Shown: positions 52,036 through 64,000 of the stretch, one piece after another | Position numbering within the stretch: position 1 is the first letter of the stretch | How the letters are laid out: every line of letters starts with the position of its first letter | The notes under the pieces: generated by a model | The model's input: only the letters and a program-made list of their open reading frames with translations | The model's database searches: none | What the model was told of the DNA's origin: nothing | Origin: Panorpa germanica | Taxonomy: Eukaryota > Arthropoda > Insecta > Mecoptera > Panorpidae | NCBI GenBank assembly: GCA_963678705.1 | Contig: OY783215.1 | Span: forward strand, 15,915,740-15,979,739 | Length of the DNA stretch: 64,000 bases | Direction of reading: 5' to 3' | Translations under genes and position numbers: made by a program

Positions 52036-54463
52036 GTAATTTATTTTTGAAACATAAATAGCATAGTTTAATAATTCATAAAATCTTTAAGTATACATAT
52101 TTTAATTAATAATATCTTCTTATAATATATCTTATGAACTTTTTTTTTGATAGTATTTGCATTAAAGTTAACATTTAACAATACATAGTTTAATTCATTA
52201 TTTTTTATAATCTTATTGGACTAGGAAAGTTAATAATGACGGAATTAAATTTTCTATAAAAACTTGCTTTTTTCTGGTTGTCATTTCTTAGGGAACAATT
52301 GGAGGACGTGTTTTCTAATTATTACATTGAAGTTGAGTTTTTATTACACTGAACTTCTTAATATGTATAATACATAATTAGTATGTATATATAAAACTCC
52401 ACTTGAATTTCTTGAACTTGTTTGCTTTACACGTTATTAATTTTGAAGTTGAGTTTACGTTTTGATTAGTTTCAATAATACTGTTCTTTATGGGTTCTAA
52501 TATTATTATTTAATTGCTCAAGATTAAATGATCAGGTGTATAAATCAATTTTATCTAATATTATTAAATTGTAAACTTGACTTCCCTCAAGTTGAAAGCC
52601 TGTTAAGATATTTTTAGAAAATAAAATGAAGTGCATTATTAAATTTTAATATCATCAGAATTGCTAAATTAATTTTGTTGAATTTAAGCATCTTAATTTC
52701 TTTGTATTAATGTATAATGAGCATTCTTTCTAATTTTAATGGCAATGTAATGAACCAATAATACTCTATTCATTTTGTATTATTTGTTATGCTTATGCTT
52801 GCACTTTCATTATAATTTAATTTATTGATAATTTAGAACATTGTTAGTTATACGTTCAATTTTTCGTAATTATTTTTTATGTTATTTCTTGTTTTGTTGG
52901 GAACTTTTGTTTGAAAATAAATATCTCTGTTTAGCATAGTATGTTTCGAATATGTTACTAATATATATTTGAGGAAATATGCTCGTACTGTTCTATGCAA
53001 AGTGATACAAAATGATAATTTTATAAACGTTATATTTAATAGTACAAAAATAAATATTACTCTTTCAAATTTAATGAAATCATATCATATGCACTTCATA
53101 ATATTGCACCAAGTTAAATATGGGTTAACATTGATTATTCAGGGTTATATATTATCATAATATAATAAAAATTCAATGTGAAAATTACATATTTGATTTT
53201 CCCAAATATACAGTAGCTTATTATCGGATAAATATTGTGAGATTCAAAATATTTGATTGGTTATAGGAACTTGGTCTATATTTTTAAAGCTTGTAATCTT
53301 AAACAAACAAAATTTACGATAACAAAATGCATTTTATATTTTGTGAAATTGGGTCAATAGGCTTGCTTAAAGAAATATCGTATTTTGAAAGGTACATTTA
53401 TACAATTATACTAACTCGTCTGTTTAATGATCTCTGCCCCCTGATGGCAACATACGGAAGCAACACTTCCGGTTGCTTTGAGTCGTTGCACGAATCACCT
53501 TTATTTAGAACCCTTTTCATTATATCAATCTCTTCTGTGTACTGTTTTGTTTTACAATGAATACTATTTAAATGACAAATAACGCTGTGTGGTAGTGAGG
53601 TATTCAAATAAATATGTTTTGAGTTATGGTACATTGAACCTATGGTAAAGATAACTGTTATCTTTACCTCTATGCTTTTGTTTAAATTTCCTAATTCGAA
53701 GGACTCCAAGGACACGTATTTTATTGTGATGCTACTTTTTAAATTAGATAAGAGGAAAGAATACTAGAATAATAAATATATTTATTTTTAATCAATAAAA
53801 TATTATTAATTACTATTAAACGCGCAGTAATAGTTGAATGATAAGTAATCAATAAGTTTATTATATACATATACACTGTTAAAAATGACCTTAATTTTAA
53901 TACAAATTTAATAGACAAACGCGTCGTATTAAAATGAAGAACTGATTATTAATTAATTTTGTCTGAATTTGTTAAACAATTCTATGAAAATGCACTGTAC
54001 ATGGTATGAAAATTATTATACCGTATATAACGTACATTATATTACTCACGTTTAAATGTTTCTAACGGTTTAAAATTGTCAATAACTGGTGCATACTCGT
54101 ACGTACAACTGGTGACGCTAATTTAGTTTTGGTTTCAATTGACTTAATTTTCTTTTCCTGTAAATTATAAGCGGGACTATAATACCTACGTCTATAATGA
54201 ACAACAAGCTGTGTATATGATTATGTAAAACGCTTTTAGTTTTGTTGTTACTTTATTTTAAAATACAGTAACACGTAGAAAGCTTTCTCCTTTTAGAAAT
54301 ATAAATAAACTCGTGTTAAAAATAAATAAATAAAAGGTGATTTTTATGATCAACTGCTGACGGTGTGGCGTCTGTTTTTTTAAATAATTTATTCTATTTC
54401 TAGTTGTAGTACCGACGACCTAATATTAATGTTAGCCTGATATTTGTAGAATTTGCTGTTATG
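52036..54463. other. AT-rich region, probably intron
   Basis: No gene is supported. The open frames here lack splice context and codon bias. A short sequence around 53877 (CACTGTTAAAAATGACC) recurs near 25257. Confidence 0.4.
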
Positions 54464-54577
54464 CAGGGTGGCAGAATTTTTACCGTCTAAACAAACAAAC
54501 AATAGTAGCCCTATTGTTTACCGTATTCTTGTTTGTTTAGACGGTAAAAATTCTTAAGCTATTATTGGGCCACCCTG
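54464..54577. mobile_element. Short palindromic foldback element
   Basis: 114 bp with ends CAGGGTGGC and GCCACCCTG. The inner arms AATTTTTACCGTCTAAACAAACAA and its complement pair almost perfectly around a 30-base loop containing AATAGTAGCCCTATTG. Non-coding; probably a small MITE. Confidence 0.7.
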
Positions 54578-55039
54578 TATTCAGTAAAAGTTGATTTTGA
54601 TCACTGTGAATAGTAAATGATTTTCATTCAGCGTTTCCAATGCCTCCATTAATTTTATATTTTTTAGTGTAATTTCATAGTTAATTCATAAAATGAACGA
54701 CTTATTATGATTATGATTTATAATGAATTCAATGAATGGTTAATAATTTTAAAATCATAATACGAACTGGTTTTGAATTAAATTTGTTATACAAACTAGT
54801 ATCTACTGCACATAGGCACCGCCTAATGAATGCCTACAGCACTGAAGCTTACAGGATGTTGTAGCCTTATGAATAATATTTACAATTCATTGGTTTCATG
54901 CTATTATTTTTAAAATTCATAGCTAATATTGTATTGTACTATGTTTACAAAACGATATACAAAATACTTCAAAATAGTTTTGAACATTCAATATTATATT
55001 AGAGTGAGAGGTTTAAATACAATACAATAACTTAATATT

Positions 55040-55290
55040 TTGTCATTTTATTTTTAATTCAATTTATTTAACGATGGCCTATTTTCGATGCTGAGTCCCA
55101 TCGCCAACGACCTCCTACTATGTCTACAGTTTTTGGCGTCTTTCCCTCGTATATGTATATGACCGCTGTCTGATAAATTTATATTTATATATTGATATCC
55201 CAAAAAATATAACCAGTCCGGGGATCGAATCCGAAGACACAGCAATCAGCGCCAAGCAATAATACTCTTGCCCACTGTCTCATCCATGTA
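55040..55290 (-). repeat. SINE-like family I, copy
   Basis: Related to 34165-34440 and 24094-24200. On the minus strand, CTTCGGATTCGATCCCCGGA resembles a tRNA B-box, so a tRNA-derived SINE is possible. The stretch with AGCAATCAGCGCCAAGCAAT is the part shared with about 10190-10250. Confidence 0.5.
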
Positions 55291-56759
55291 TATGTACATC
55301 ATATATTACATATTGTGTTCCACAGCAATAAGAATCAATATTTTCGTTTACCTATTAGATGATTCAGATATTTCATGTGCTTAGAAAACTTACACTAGTT
55401 AGTTTGGTACGTATTAATAAGTTAATCTTGAACCGCGTTCGGCAACCTTATTGGTTAAAAGAGCCAAATATTAGCATTTAAAGATTTATAATTCTTCTAA
55501 AAGCGAAATCTGACCTGAAATTGCCTTCGAACCTAACTGAAATTACCTTTATTAGATTCCACTCGAAATCGATTGAATCTAGTCACAACTGTTTCACGCA
55601 ATAAGAGCCGCAGGTTGTCGATCACTGGGTTAGACAAAAAAACTGTCTTTAGGCAAGAACAATATGCGGCATGCTTATTATCTCCAAAATTAAAAGTGAT
55701 TTAAGTCTCAACTAATGCATATTTTTTACTGATTAATTAAATTTAATTTGTTTATATAAAAATAACATATTTATAATATGTCTAAATGTAAATAATTATA
55801 TAATTACACTAATCTAAAAAATATTTGTATATTTAAAACACTTTGTAATCAGCGACTTGTTACTAATTACGCATTAAAGAGAAAATAAAAATTAGCTAAC
55901 CGCAATCTTTATGTTTGTGATATATTTTTGATTTTACTTATAAATATGTATTTTTACCAAAAAACACATTAATCTGTAATCTACATTATTTTAATGATGC
56001 AAACGCTATTTCTCGTGACTGAAACGCAGTCAGGCGATTTCTTATAGCACATAAATGTCAGATGATTAATACATAGTACGAGTATATCCTTATTTCTAAA
56101 ACTAAATCCAATAAAATGTATCATTGAATTTAATACTGAACTACAAAGAATAACCATTGTGTTATATCATGTAAAAATAATTTTTACAATTTCATGACTC
56201 ATCTGACGCATCTGTTTTAAAGCTACTCGATTAATATGAGTATTAAATTGTACTTAAATGCCAACTGTTTGATTAATCCCATATAACGACCACGTATTGC
56301 GTAGTTATAATACATCCAAACGAAGTTGATACACAATAACATTTGACCCGAAGATACGATGTATATAATATAATTTTTCAATAAATTGAAAATAGAACCA
56401 ATGTTTGAAATGATATACCCCTCCCCACTCCCTGTCTCTTGTAAGTAGTTAATACAATTATGAATATACTATTGCTTTAGAAAGAGAAAGATAATTCCGC
56501 ATCGTGTCAGACGAATTATTCGACTTCAAGACCTTGTAGGTTTTGGAAATCTACATATTAAAACTACTTTTGCGAGACGTACACACATATGTACATATAT
56601 GATCCCACATTAAAACGGACAAAACTTCATCGCATATTTTTACATTCAAAGTATGTCTAAAAAGAGGAGATACATTTTGAAAGCCTTTCAAAATAAAAGG
56701 AATAAGCTTATAATAAAGTTTTATTTGTATAGAATTAAATTATATCAACCGTTATGTTA

Positions 56760-57168
56760 GGACGTCTGCACACGGGTCGACAGATTGCAAACTAGTCGCA
56801 CAACGAAGTTTTCAACGAAAACGAAAAACGAGCCATGTCAAGCCGTGTTTCGTGACTCGATAGAATTTTTAACAATAGCATAATAGGGGATTTTATTGTG
56901 TCGATTTCTGAGGTATTTGTATGTATGTATGTATGTATTTAAATACTTTTGAATAGTATATGTGCACATCTCTGCTCATGATGTCACCATCAAAAGCATG
57001 CAACGTAATTGCCCTGCGACCAAGAAACATAATCGCTCAAAACTAATATCAAATCAGTTTAGTTTCGTTCGTGCCGTGTGTGTTCTCTCACTAACAACAC
57101 AGTTCCATTCTCATTCGGTTCGGGCAGATTCGGTACTCGGCAATCAGGCGACCCATGTGCGGACGGCC
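56760..57168 (+). mobile_element. Harbinger-like MITE, copy 4
   Basis: 409 bp, ends GGACGTCTGCACACGGGTCG and CGACCCATGTGCGGACGGCC, TTA on both sides (56757-56759 and 57169-57171). Carries a longer ATGT tract (about 56918-56937). Confidence 0.87.
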
Positions 57169-57243
57169 TTAGGGTTCTCTCAATTAAACGTAAATAAATA
57201 CTTTAAACTTTACTTCATTACTTTACTTTACTTGGAATACTTA

Positions 57244-57619
57244 GGACGGCACGAACGTAACTAAACTGATTTCAAACTGGTTTTGAATACGTTTGCAGCG
57301 AGTCTATTTCTCGGTCGCAGAGCATCTTTGGTTGCATGCTTTTGATGATGACATCATCAATAGAGATGTGCACGAATACTATTGAAAAGTATTTAAATAC
57401 ATACATACAATCAAATACGACGCAATAAAATCACCTGTTATGCTATTGTTAAAAATTCTATAGAGTCACGATACACGGCTCGACTACCAGTTTAGTTTCA
57501 TTCGTGCCTTGTGTTTCTCTCACTCGTATACACGTGCGTTCTCTCACTAACAACATAGTTGCATTCTCATTCAATTCGGGGTTAAGGTTTGCAACCAGTC
57601 GCCTCGTGTGGCGTGGGGC
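57244..57619 (-). mobile_element. Harbinger-like MITE, copy 5 (rearranged)
   Basis: Follows TTA (57241-57243). From 57249 to about 57485 it reads as the reverse complement of copy 4, then switches orientation within a few bases (CGGCTCGACTACCAGTTTAG) and continues in the forward sense to about 57619 (…CAACCAGTCGCCTCGTGTGG). The outer parts are therefore both copies of the same end, making a chimera. It lies only 72 bp from copy 4. Confidence 0.75.
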
Positions 57620-58489
57620 TAAGTTAAGTCCCGTGTTCAAGAGTCACTCAAAATGTCTAGTCCCTTATAGTTCATAGTCAGTACCCCTAAAATAAGGGGT
57701 CTTTGTAACTTTGAATGATGTGATCACACAGCTAGTGCTGGGAGCATCCATAGAGAGAAATATTAGTGCTGTTCATTTCTATAATCCGAACTTTTCACAC
57801 CTGTATATATTTGTATTTATTATTTTAAACAATTTGAAACAAAAAGGTTTTAATAAAAAATATCCGTTGGTTTTATTACGACTCGTTTTGTTGTGTTCCG
57901 CAATTTGCTTTTGGCTTAGCTGCGTTCCGCTTTCTGTCATTGCCCGTTCAGCGACACCGAACCCGAACCCAAACCCGCGATCCCAGCTTAATTTGTACCG
58001 AGATTATTACGTTTAAAATGTTTACTATAAAAGTAATCAAAGGCACTGTACAAAGTACTGTTATTTTAGAAACAAAGAAATCGTTGTACTAGCGACAGCT
58101 TTAGTTTTTATTTTATATTGTATTTAGGCATTTAAAAGTGAAATTATATTTACTTAATTTTGCTTACTATGTATTGTTGTACATTTTACTGTTATTTCGT
58201 TTAGTAACCATATTTCTGTAATTAAATTTGCATGAGTCATCACCATCGATTACGTACTATTTATGTATAAAAATTGCTACCCGTCAGTATTTCGTTAAAA
58301 TCGCAAAGAATGCAACAAATTAGGAATCCAGCGTGGTCTCATATAAAATAAAAATAAATAATTTTTTTTTAGGTCCACTCGAAATCAATTGTATTGTCAG
58401 TTGTCTCCGAACCTATCTAAAATTAACTCTTTTTTAGCTTCCGCGCCAAATCGATTCTTGTATCGGATCACATTTGCCTTAGGGATGGC

Positions 58490-58944
58490 GATCTGAGATC
58501 GATTAATCGAAGAATCGATTTTATACAATGGATCGATCTCAAACACTCGAAAATCGAGATTGGATTATTTTTACATACATTTATTTACATTATTTCATAC
58601 AATTATTTACATTATTTATTATAAGTTTGGACATGAAATAATATGAATTATAATTATTTTATTCTATAATAAATAACGTACATGATTTTATCGATCAATC
58701 TAAAATCACTCTTCACTTACTTTTTAATTATAAGAAAAGCTTGTATTTTTTTTTACAAATTTTATAAAAATAAAATCGATACGAGATCGTTTTATTTTTT
58801 TTATTTTTTGGGTCAGTGTCTTCGTTATATAAAAACTCTAAAATAATCGAAAAATCGATTTTTGAGGAATCAATCTTCTAGACTTCAATTTTTTTCTGAA
58901 TCGATTAAAAAATCGATCTTTTTTAAGAAGAATCGCCATCCCTA
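58490..58944. mobile_element. hAT-like MITE
   Basis: 455 bp, ends TAGGGATGGCGAT and ATCGCCATCCCTA, flanked by the 8-bp duplication ATTTGCCT (58482-58489 and 58945-58952). AATCGATT/ATCGATC motifs cluster just inside both ends. No coding capacity. Inserted within an older repeat fragment, as GGATCACATTTGCC and TTTGCCTCACACC become continuous without it. Confidence 0.88.
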
Positions 58945-58970
58945 ATTTGCCTCACACCAAATCAATGGAC

Positions 58971-59390
58971 TTGTGAACTCATTTTTTAAGGATCGCCTTT
59001 TAAGTTTTTGATTGAAATATAGGTTAATATATGTATTTTACGTTTTATTCAAAAGTTGATAGAAATATAGTTATTTAAAATATGTATGACGTTACAGAAG
59101 AAATAATTAGTAGAGATTATTTTTCTTTTTTCACAACAATTATCATATAAAACTTAATGGGATGCATGACCTAGCTAAGTAGTAATTAACGTATCACACA
59201 CACGTATGCATTTCTTTTATACTCTGTTGTATAAACAAGCGAGGTCACTTTTTTATAACTTTTGATCCCTCTAATAATAAAAAGATACTTTTTTAATTGT
59301 TTATAAATATCTCCTATAATATTACAACTTGTTAAAGAATAATTTGAACATTTGTATCAATATATAGTAGTTTTATAAAAATGAAAACAT
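58971..59390 (+). mobile_element. TIR family A, decayed copy
   Basis: CTCATTTTTTAAGGATCGCC at the start and TTTGATCCCTCTAATAAT followed by ATATCTCCTATAATATTAC near the end align with the copies at 12256 and 42806; strongly diverged and shorter. Confidence 0.55.
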
Positions 59391-60719
59391 TTCATCTAGT
59401 CCATATTGCCTGACACGAAATAAATATTTTTATCTGGTCACATGTGGACCTATTAAATCCGGGCCCCTCCAAATTACGAGCCGTAGACATTTAAACTAGA
59501 CCTCAATTTAGACCGGGTGCACCTGAATACAAAGCTACGCATTCTCAAAATTCCACCTTTCAAAGCAAGCGAAAAATGATAGTTTTTTTACTTGATAAAA
59601 TGGAATATCCCCTTAATAATTTATTCAAAATTGTTACATATGCAATGTTATACAAGCAACATTAGAACAGTTCTTAACACTTCATGGTTACATGAATTTC
59701 CAATGACGTATTTCAAAGCATCTAAAATATTTTTATTTGTTCCTCAGGTTGAATAAATGAAAGCTGGTAACAAATTCCTAGAAAACGAAACGAAACTAAT
59801 AAAATAAACTGTATATTTTAATACGTCGAAAAAACACATAGATTTTGGGTTTTTTGAGATCTCGTGCTACTGACTTATTCGTTGTCTGTAATTTCCCCAG
59901 GTAATTACAGAGTCTGACAATATTTTCCATACATTGCAATTGTATTGCTTCTGCGTGTGGGTTCACAGTGGTTTTGTCTGGTGATATTATGATTCATGAC
60001 TTGATAGGTCAGCTATGATCAACCTAATGTTTGCGTGCTTATTGTTAATTATATTAAAATGTAATTGACTTATAACCTGTTAAGTAAGATCTATACTGTA
60101 CTATTAAAGCGATTGTAGATGTAGAAGTTTTCATATAGTTTCATATTTTTCGTTCAGTAGTAAAACCACTTTCTACAGAATTTGATAATATTTAAATATG
60201 GTGTTAATATAAGTTTTTATTAATTTAATTACAAAATTTCAAATATTTTGACAAATTGTGAAACGAGATATTAATAATTAAAAGTACGCAGGCAGAGGTC
60301 TCGAATATCTGGAAAATGGTTTTACAGATTAAGAAAAACCTGACATATTGTAGAGGATTATATTGCTATTTTTAAGGTTGTTTGACCAATTAGTATAGAA
60401 GATATAAAGGTGCAAAGTTTATAATAAATATCATACTTGTCATCGTGGTATGTTGCCATTCTTTGCGTGCGGTAGTACACAAATGCTATACGTTACCATA
60501 CTACATACCATATACCATATTTCACAACAATGTGATTGTATTTAGTCTGTATATATACATGAAAGCTGAGTACATTTTCCGAAAAAAATAAAACACTAAC
60601 CTATATAAATATACCCGACTATACTTTTTTCTGCGATTTCCTCTAGTGAACTACCTTAAAAACGCAGTTCGGTGGTTTCAGTTCGGTGTGAGTTCAGCAT
60701 TCGATATTTGTAATGCGTC

Positions 60720-61155
60720 CTACTGATTGCTGCGACCTAAACATGCGACACTAATAAAACCCTTACTTATGCTATTTTTAAACATTCTAGGTAGTATTTT
60801 TATGAAACAAAAATGTTTCAAAGCTAAATTGGAACATCTAAAGAAATTACGGTTTTGAATGTGATCTCAAACAAAAGGGTTGAGTTTTCAGTATAATGTT
60901 ATTGTGCGTTACGTTTTTTTAGTTGTGTTTAGTAAATAAATAAAAATAATTGAAAATGGTGTCTAATTGGACAAATGAAATAGACCTTGTTAAATAACTG
61001 AGTTTTTTTTTTTGTAAATATTTTTTTCCAAAGCAAGTTGAAGGAAATCGTTCGAAATATGAAAGCTTCGACGTATGCATGTCGCACTAGTGTGGACGTG
61101 TTGTACAACTTCTTACAACAAATGTTGAATGTTGCACGTATGTTTACGGTACTTA
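60720..61155 (+). mobile_element. TIR family C, copy 3
   Basis: Shares GCGACACTAATAAAAC, TTTTTAGTTGTGTTTAGTAA, ATTGAAAATGGTGT and GTCGCACTAGTGTGGACGTG with copies 1 and 2. The relic start reads MVSNWTNEIDLVK then stop. Confidence 0.65.
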
Positions 61156-61889
61156 AGTATCTTAATTCAAGCATTATTATATAAATACATTAAATACATA
61201 ACTTATCTTTTATTGCGGTTTCTAACATATAATCAAAATATCGATAAGAAATATGAGTGTAACTTAAAGTTTAAACACTGAGACTACATATTCAATTTTG
61301 CAACGTAAAAGTATTTCTAAATGGAAAATAATTACATATTTGTTACAACTTCAAGTATTGAAATATTTGTCTATGAACACGTATACATTAGGTTCTCCAC
61401 CACTAACATAAGATCACCAACAACATATGACGTGCAACTGTGTGACTTGTAAATAGATAGTACGTACACAAATGTATTTACGATAACTCGTTTGAATATA
61501 CTCGTACACTACAATCTGTAAATTGGATCTAATTGTATAATTGTGTTGCGCATACTGCTTACTATTTCAATCTATATCGTGAATTCATAATGTGTGACCT
61601 TGGAATCAACGTTTCTTACATATATAAGTAATATTTTGTTGTACATTTGTCTATAAAAATAATATAGTATTAAAAAATCGTGACGTTAAAAATTATTGTG
61701 TTTGTTCAAATAATAAATTAGCAAAGTTAGTCAAGTTTCTAGCTAATGTAAAAATTATTAGAATCTATAAAATGTTTAGAAATATCATATAAGATTTTGT
61801 TAAGGTTTTCTCAATTAGAAGCCAATATAAGAATCATTTATTAATAATTAATTCCAATCGAATATGTATATTGTGAGGTCTCTTAACCG

Positions 61890-62110
61890 ATCTGTATGTC
61901 TCGAAGTTCCTATGCTAAAACCCTAAAGCCGGTACCAAACGATGCTACCAACGTTGGACGCTTCGTGTGCTCGATGCTGGAACTAAGTTTGTCCAACGTT
62001 CACGTTGGAAAAAGTTCGGATTGTTGTCGGTCTTTTGACCCGCGTAAAAATGGATTGTTCTACTCCCACTTCACACTTGATCCACATCACAATCCACACA
62101 ATATAGACTG
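61890..62110. repeat. Sequence with repeated and inverted CCAACGTT motifs
   Basis: CCAACGTTGGACGC and GTCCAACGTTCACGTTGGA form overlapping inverted motifs. The 72-codon frame here has no recognisable domain and is not called as a gene. Confidence 0.3.
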
Positions 62111-62764
62111 CTAACTCAGTACAAACTTCAGTTCCTCATAATTTGGTGGTAAGACGTACGACGTTCTGGGAGGGCAGGGGATTACTGGATGCGCCTATAG
62201 CATAGAGTCAGGGATGCAACCCGCAAATCACACTTCAATTTGTATATTAAATTATTCATAAATAAAATAGTTTATTGTATTTTTTATGGCGATATGGTTG
62301 CTTTGAAAAGCACGTTTTGGAGACGTGTTCGTTTTTATATCTTTTCCTTTCCTCTTCTGGCCATATGCAGTAAGCACAAGTCGGTCCTTGTCAAATGACG
62401 TCACAATATTTTTTTAGTTAATACCAGATCTATAAATTTTAGTTTCCTCATATTATCCATTGATTACTACTTTATTTTTGAAATTTGTTGACGTCATATT
62501 TGTTAAACAATGAATTCCTTTAAAGGGTTTGATGGGGTCACGCGAGCATCCGGTGTAATTAGACGTCGTACTAACACATTGAAACATTAATTGAAGTCTA
62601 TACACAACAGACGCACACATAGATATCTACCATGTATGAACCGACTCTGGTATTGATTTCTTAGGCCTATGCCCTACTGAGGAATAATCCCACGAGGAAG
62701 AAAAATGCTAATTCTGTATCACCCATGTTTCTTTCTAGTACAATTTTTACTCTTGGCAAAAACT

Positions 62765-62887
62765 GCCCCCGTGCCCCCAAATAAAATTTTTAAATTATTA
62801 ATTTTTTTTTATTAATAATATACTTAATTATTCTACAATCCAGAATATGAACTTGCTCGAAAGTTCTCTACCGGGCCCCTGAATTAT
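62765..62887. repeat. Dispersed repeat H, copy 2
   Basis: CCCCGTGCCCCCAAATAAAA ... ACCGGGCCCCTGAATTA, as at 25600-25750. Confidence 0.55.
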
Positions 62888-63689
62888 TTCAAAGCCCTTG
62901 AGTTTCTAATTTTTGAAAAATATCAACATAGAACGCTATTCTATTATTCTATTAAAATTGTTATTTTTTCATTGATTTTAAAATAATTTGAACAATGGTT
63001 TTGTATTTACAAAAACAGAAAATTAACTTTTAATCCATAAAACTATATTTTATTTTGAATTTCGACTCTCCCAATTTTTACGTAAATTGTTGTATTTTTA
63101 AATAATCTTTTGACATTTGACTTCTGTTTTATTATTGATAACTTGCAACATTATTAATTTGTTTAGGTGTTGTCCTCGTTATCAACTGTTGACCTATCAG
63201 AGAATATTATGCGCATTTGTAAAGTTTTTCCTTGAATAATTAATTATTTATAGCGTTTTGATTGTTTTATTCCTATGTTATATTAATTCTATTTCCGGTG
63301 TCAGTATTTAAGTAATCCAAACAATTAGAATAACAACAAATTAATACTATAGCTATCAAAGTAGTCACTCATTTTATTTTCATTCAACACCACTCAAATT
63401 ATTATGTTTGTTTTGATTGGTCTAAAATAATTACCGCAAATAGATACCAGTTGCTGAGGAGTTTTAAAAAACTCGATGAATGCCAAATACATGTGTGTGC
63501 GCACGTACGAGTAATTGTCCACTGCTATGGCTGAATGTGGTGGTATACAGTTTAATTAAATCATATATGTAAATAAATACGTATCTATTTTCTTATTTGT
63601 TTATATGTCATACGAGTATAAGGCGACAAAAATGTTCGAAAATAAATATACATTACAATAGATTTAGATATTTAATAAAATAGACAAGG

Positions 63690-63757
63690 CAATACACATT
63701 TATTAACATCAATTTCAATCAACAATTGAAAAATCGACCACTAAAAAATGAGGACAC
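63690..63757 (-). mobile_element. TIR family A, 5' end fragment
   Basis: The reverse complement reads TGTCCTCATTTTTTAGTGGT and continues through CGATTTTTCAATTGTTGATTG, matching the start of the copies at 12256 and 42806. Only the first 70 bp or so are recognisable. Confidence 0.6.
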
Positions 63758-64000
63758 ATTGCTATTTTTCTGGCGAACAATTACTATTTTTAAACATGAT
63801 ATTACAAACATCTATGTTCTAGCCAGAATTGAAACAGACTTCATGTCAATTGAAATTAAAATAAGTTTAGATAAATACGATTCTCTAAAATTTTTACCTC
63901 GATCCCAAATTTAGAATTATTACGTTGGCCTGACTTAACACCAAGCCACTGGTACATTCCAGCTAATAACAAAATAACATTTATTGTGACTATTACTTGT

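Noticed and set aside
57711..58016. 101-codon frame with a hydrophobic stretch and an NPNPNP run
   Set aside because: It could look like a signal peptide followed by a short peptide, but there is no processing site, no splice support and it sits between MITEs; too weak to call.
61896..62114. 72-codon frame MSRSSYAKTLKPV...
   Set aside because: Overlaps inverted CCAACGTT motifs typical of repeats and shows no domain.
63726..63914. 62-codon frame at the window end
   Set aside because: Its first 10 codons are the end of a family A repeat read backwards; no evidence for a gene.

Overview
The window looks like insect nuclear DNA, most likely from a moth or butterfly. It is very AT-rich, with long introns that have GT-AG ends and a high density of Class I and Class II transposons. 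The order-level call is an inference; the arthropod call is firm because of the host gene and the transposon families.

The main host gene, on the plus strand, encodes the gamma subunit of AMP-activated protein kinase (AMPK), called SNF4Agamma in flies. I assembled nine coding exons (13592-14678, 19595-19731, 41749-41797, 45673-45810, 45950-46102, 46184-46362, 46458-46661, 46743-46889, 46962-47657). Their phases agree and give a 929-residue long isoform: a Ser/Arg-rich N-terminal region with many RRxS sites, then the conserved four-CBS nucleotide-sensing core, then an unusual acidic tail of about 200 residues. Two candidate alternative first exons (40496-40609 and 45401-45569) join in frame to the core and would give shorter isoforms of about 560 residues. 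Downstream is a divergent gene pair: on the minus strand a compact two-exon gene (51197-51548) for an 84-residue single-pass membrane protein that I do not recognise, and on the plus strand a first exon (51951-52035) encoding a signal-peptide-like start, whose remaining exons I cannot find here.

The rest is dominated by mobile DNA. 296-1967 is a near-perfect palindrome made of two inverted C-terminal halves of a Tc1/mariner transposase, flanked by TA. 3819-9571 is a complete I-superfamily LINE with two intact ORFs and a 16-bp target duplication. 26387-33647 is a complete BEL/Pao LTR retrotransposon with LTRs identical by eye, a 5-bp duplication (CTCAT), a primer site matching tRNA-Tyr and an intact 1691-codon Gag-Pol; it lies in sense orientation in the 22-kb second intron of the AMPK gene. 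A solo LTR of the same family, in the other orientation, is at 20265-20914. There are at least five copies of a Harbinger-like MITE (TTA/TAA duplication), two hAT-like MITEs with 8-bp duplications, several short foldback elements, a 0.65-0.7-kb TIR family with many decayed copies, and a family that retains a relic start codon.

The observations most worth checking are the palindromic Tc1 element, a run of repeated stem-loops with a compensatory change in the BEL leader, the three N-termini and extended tail of the AMPK gamma gene, the small membrane-protein gene, and the evidence for very recent LINE and BEL insertions. I found no rRNA, complete tRNA gene or CRISPR array. No database search was possible; family assignments rest on motifs recognised by reading.
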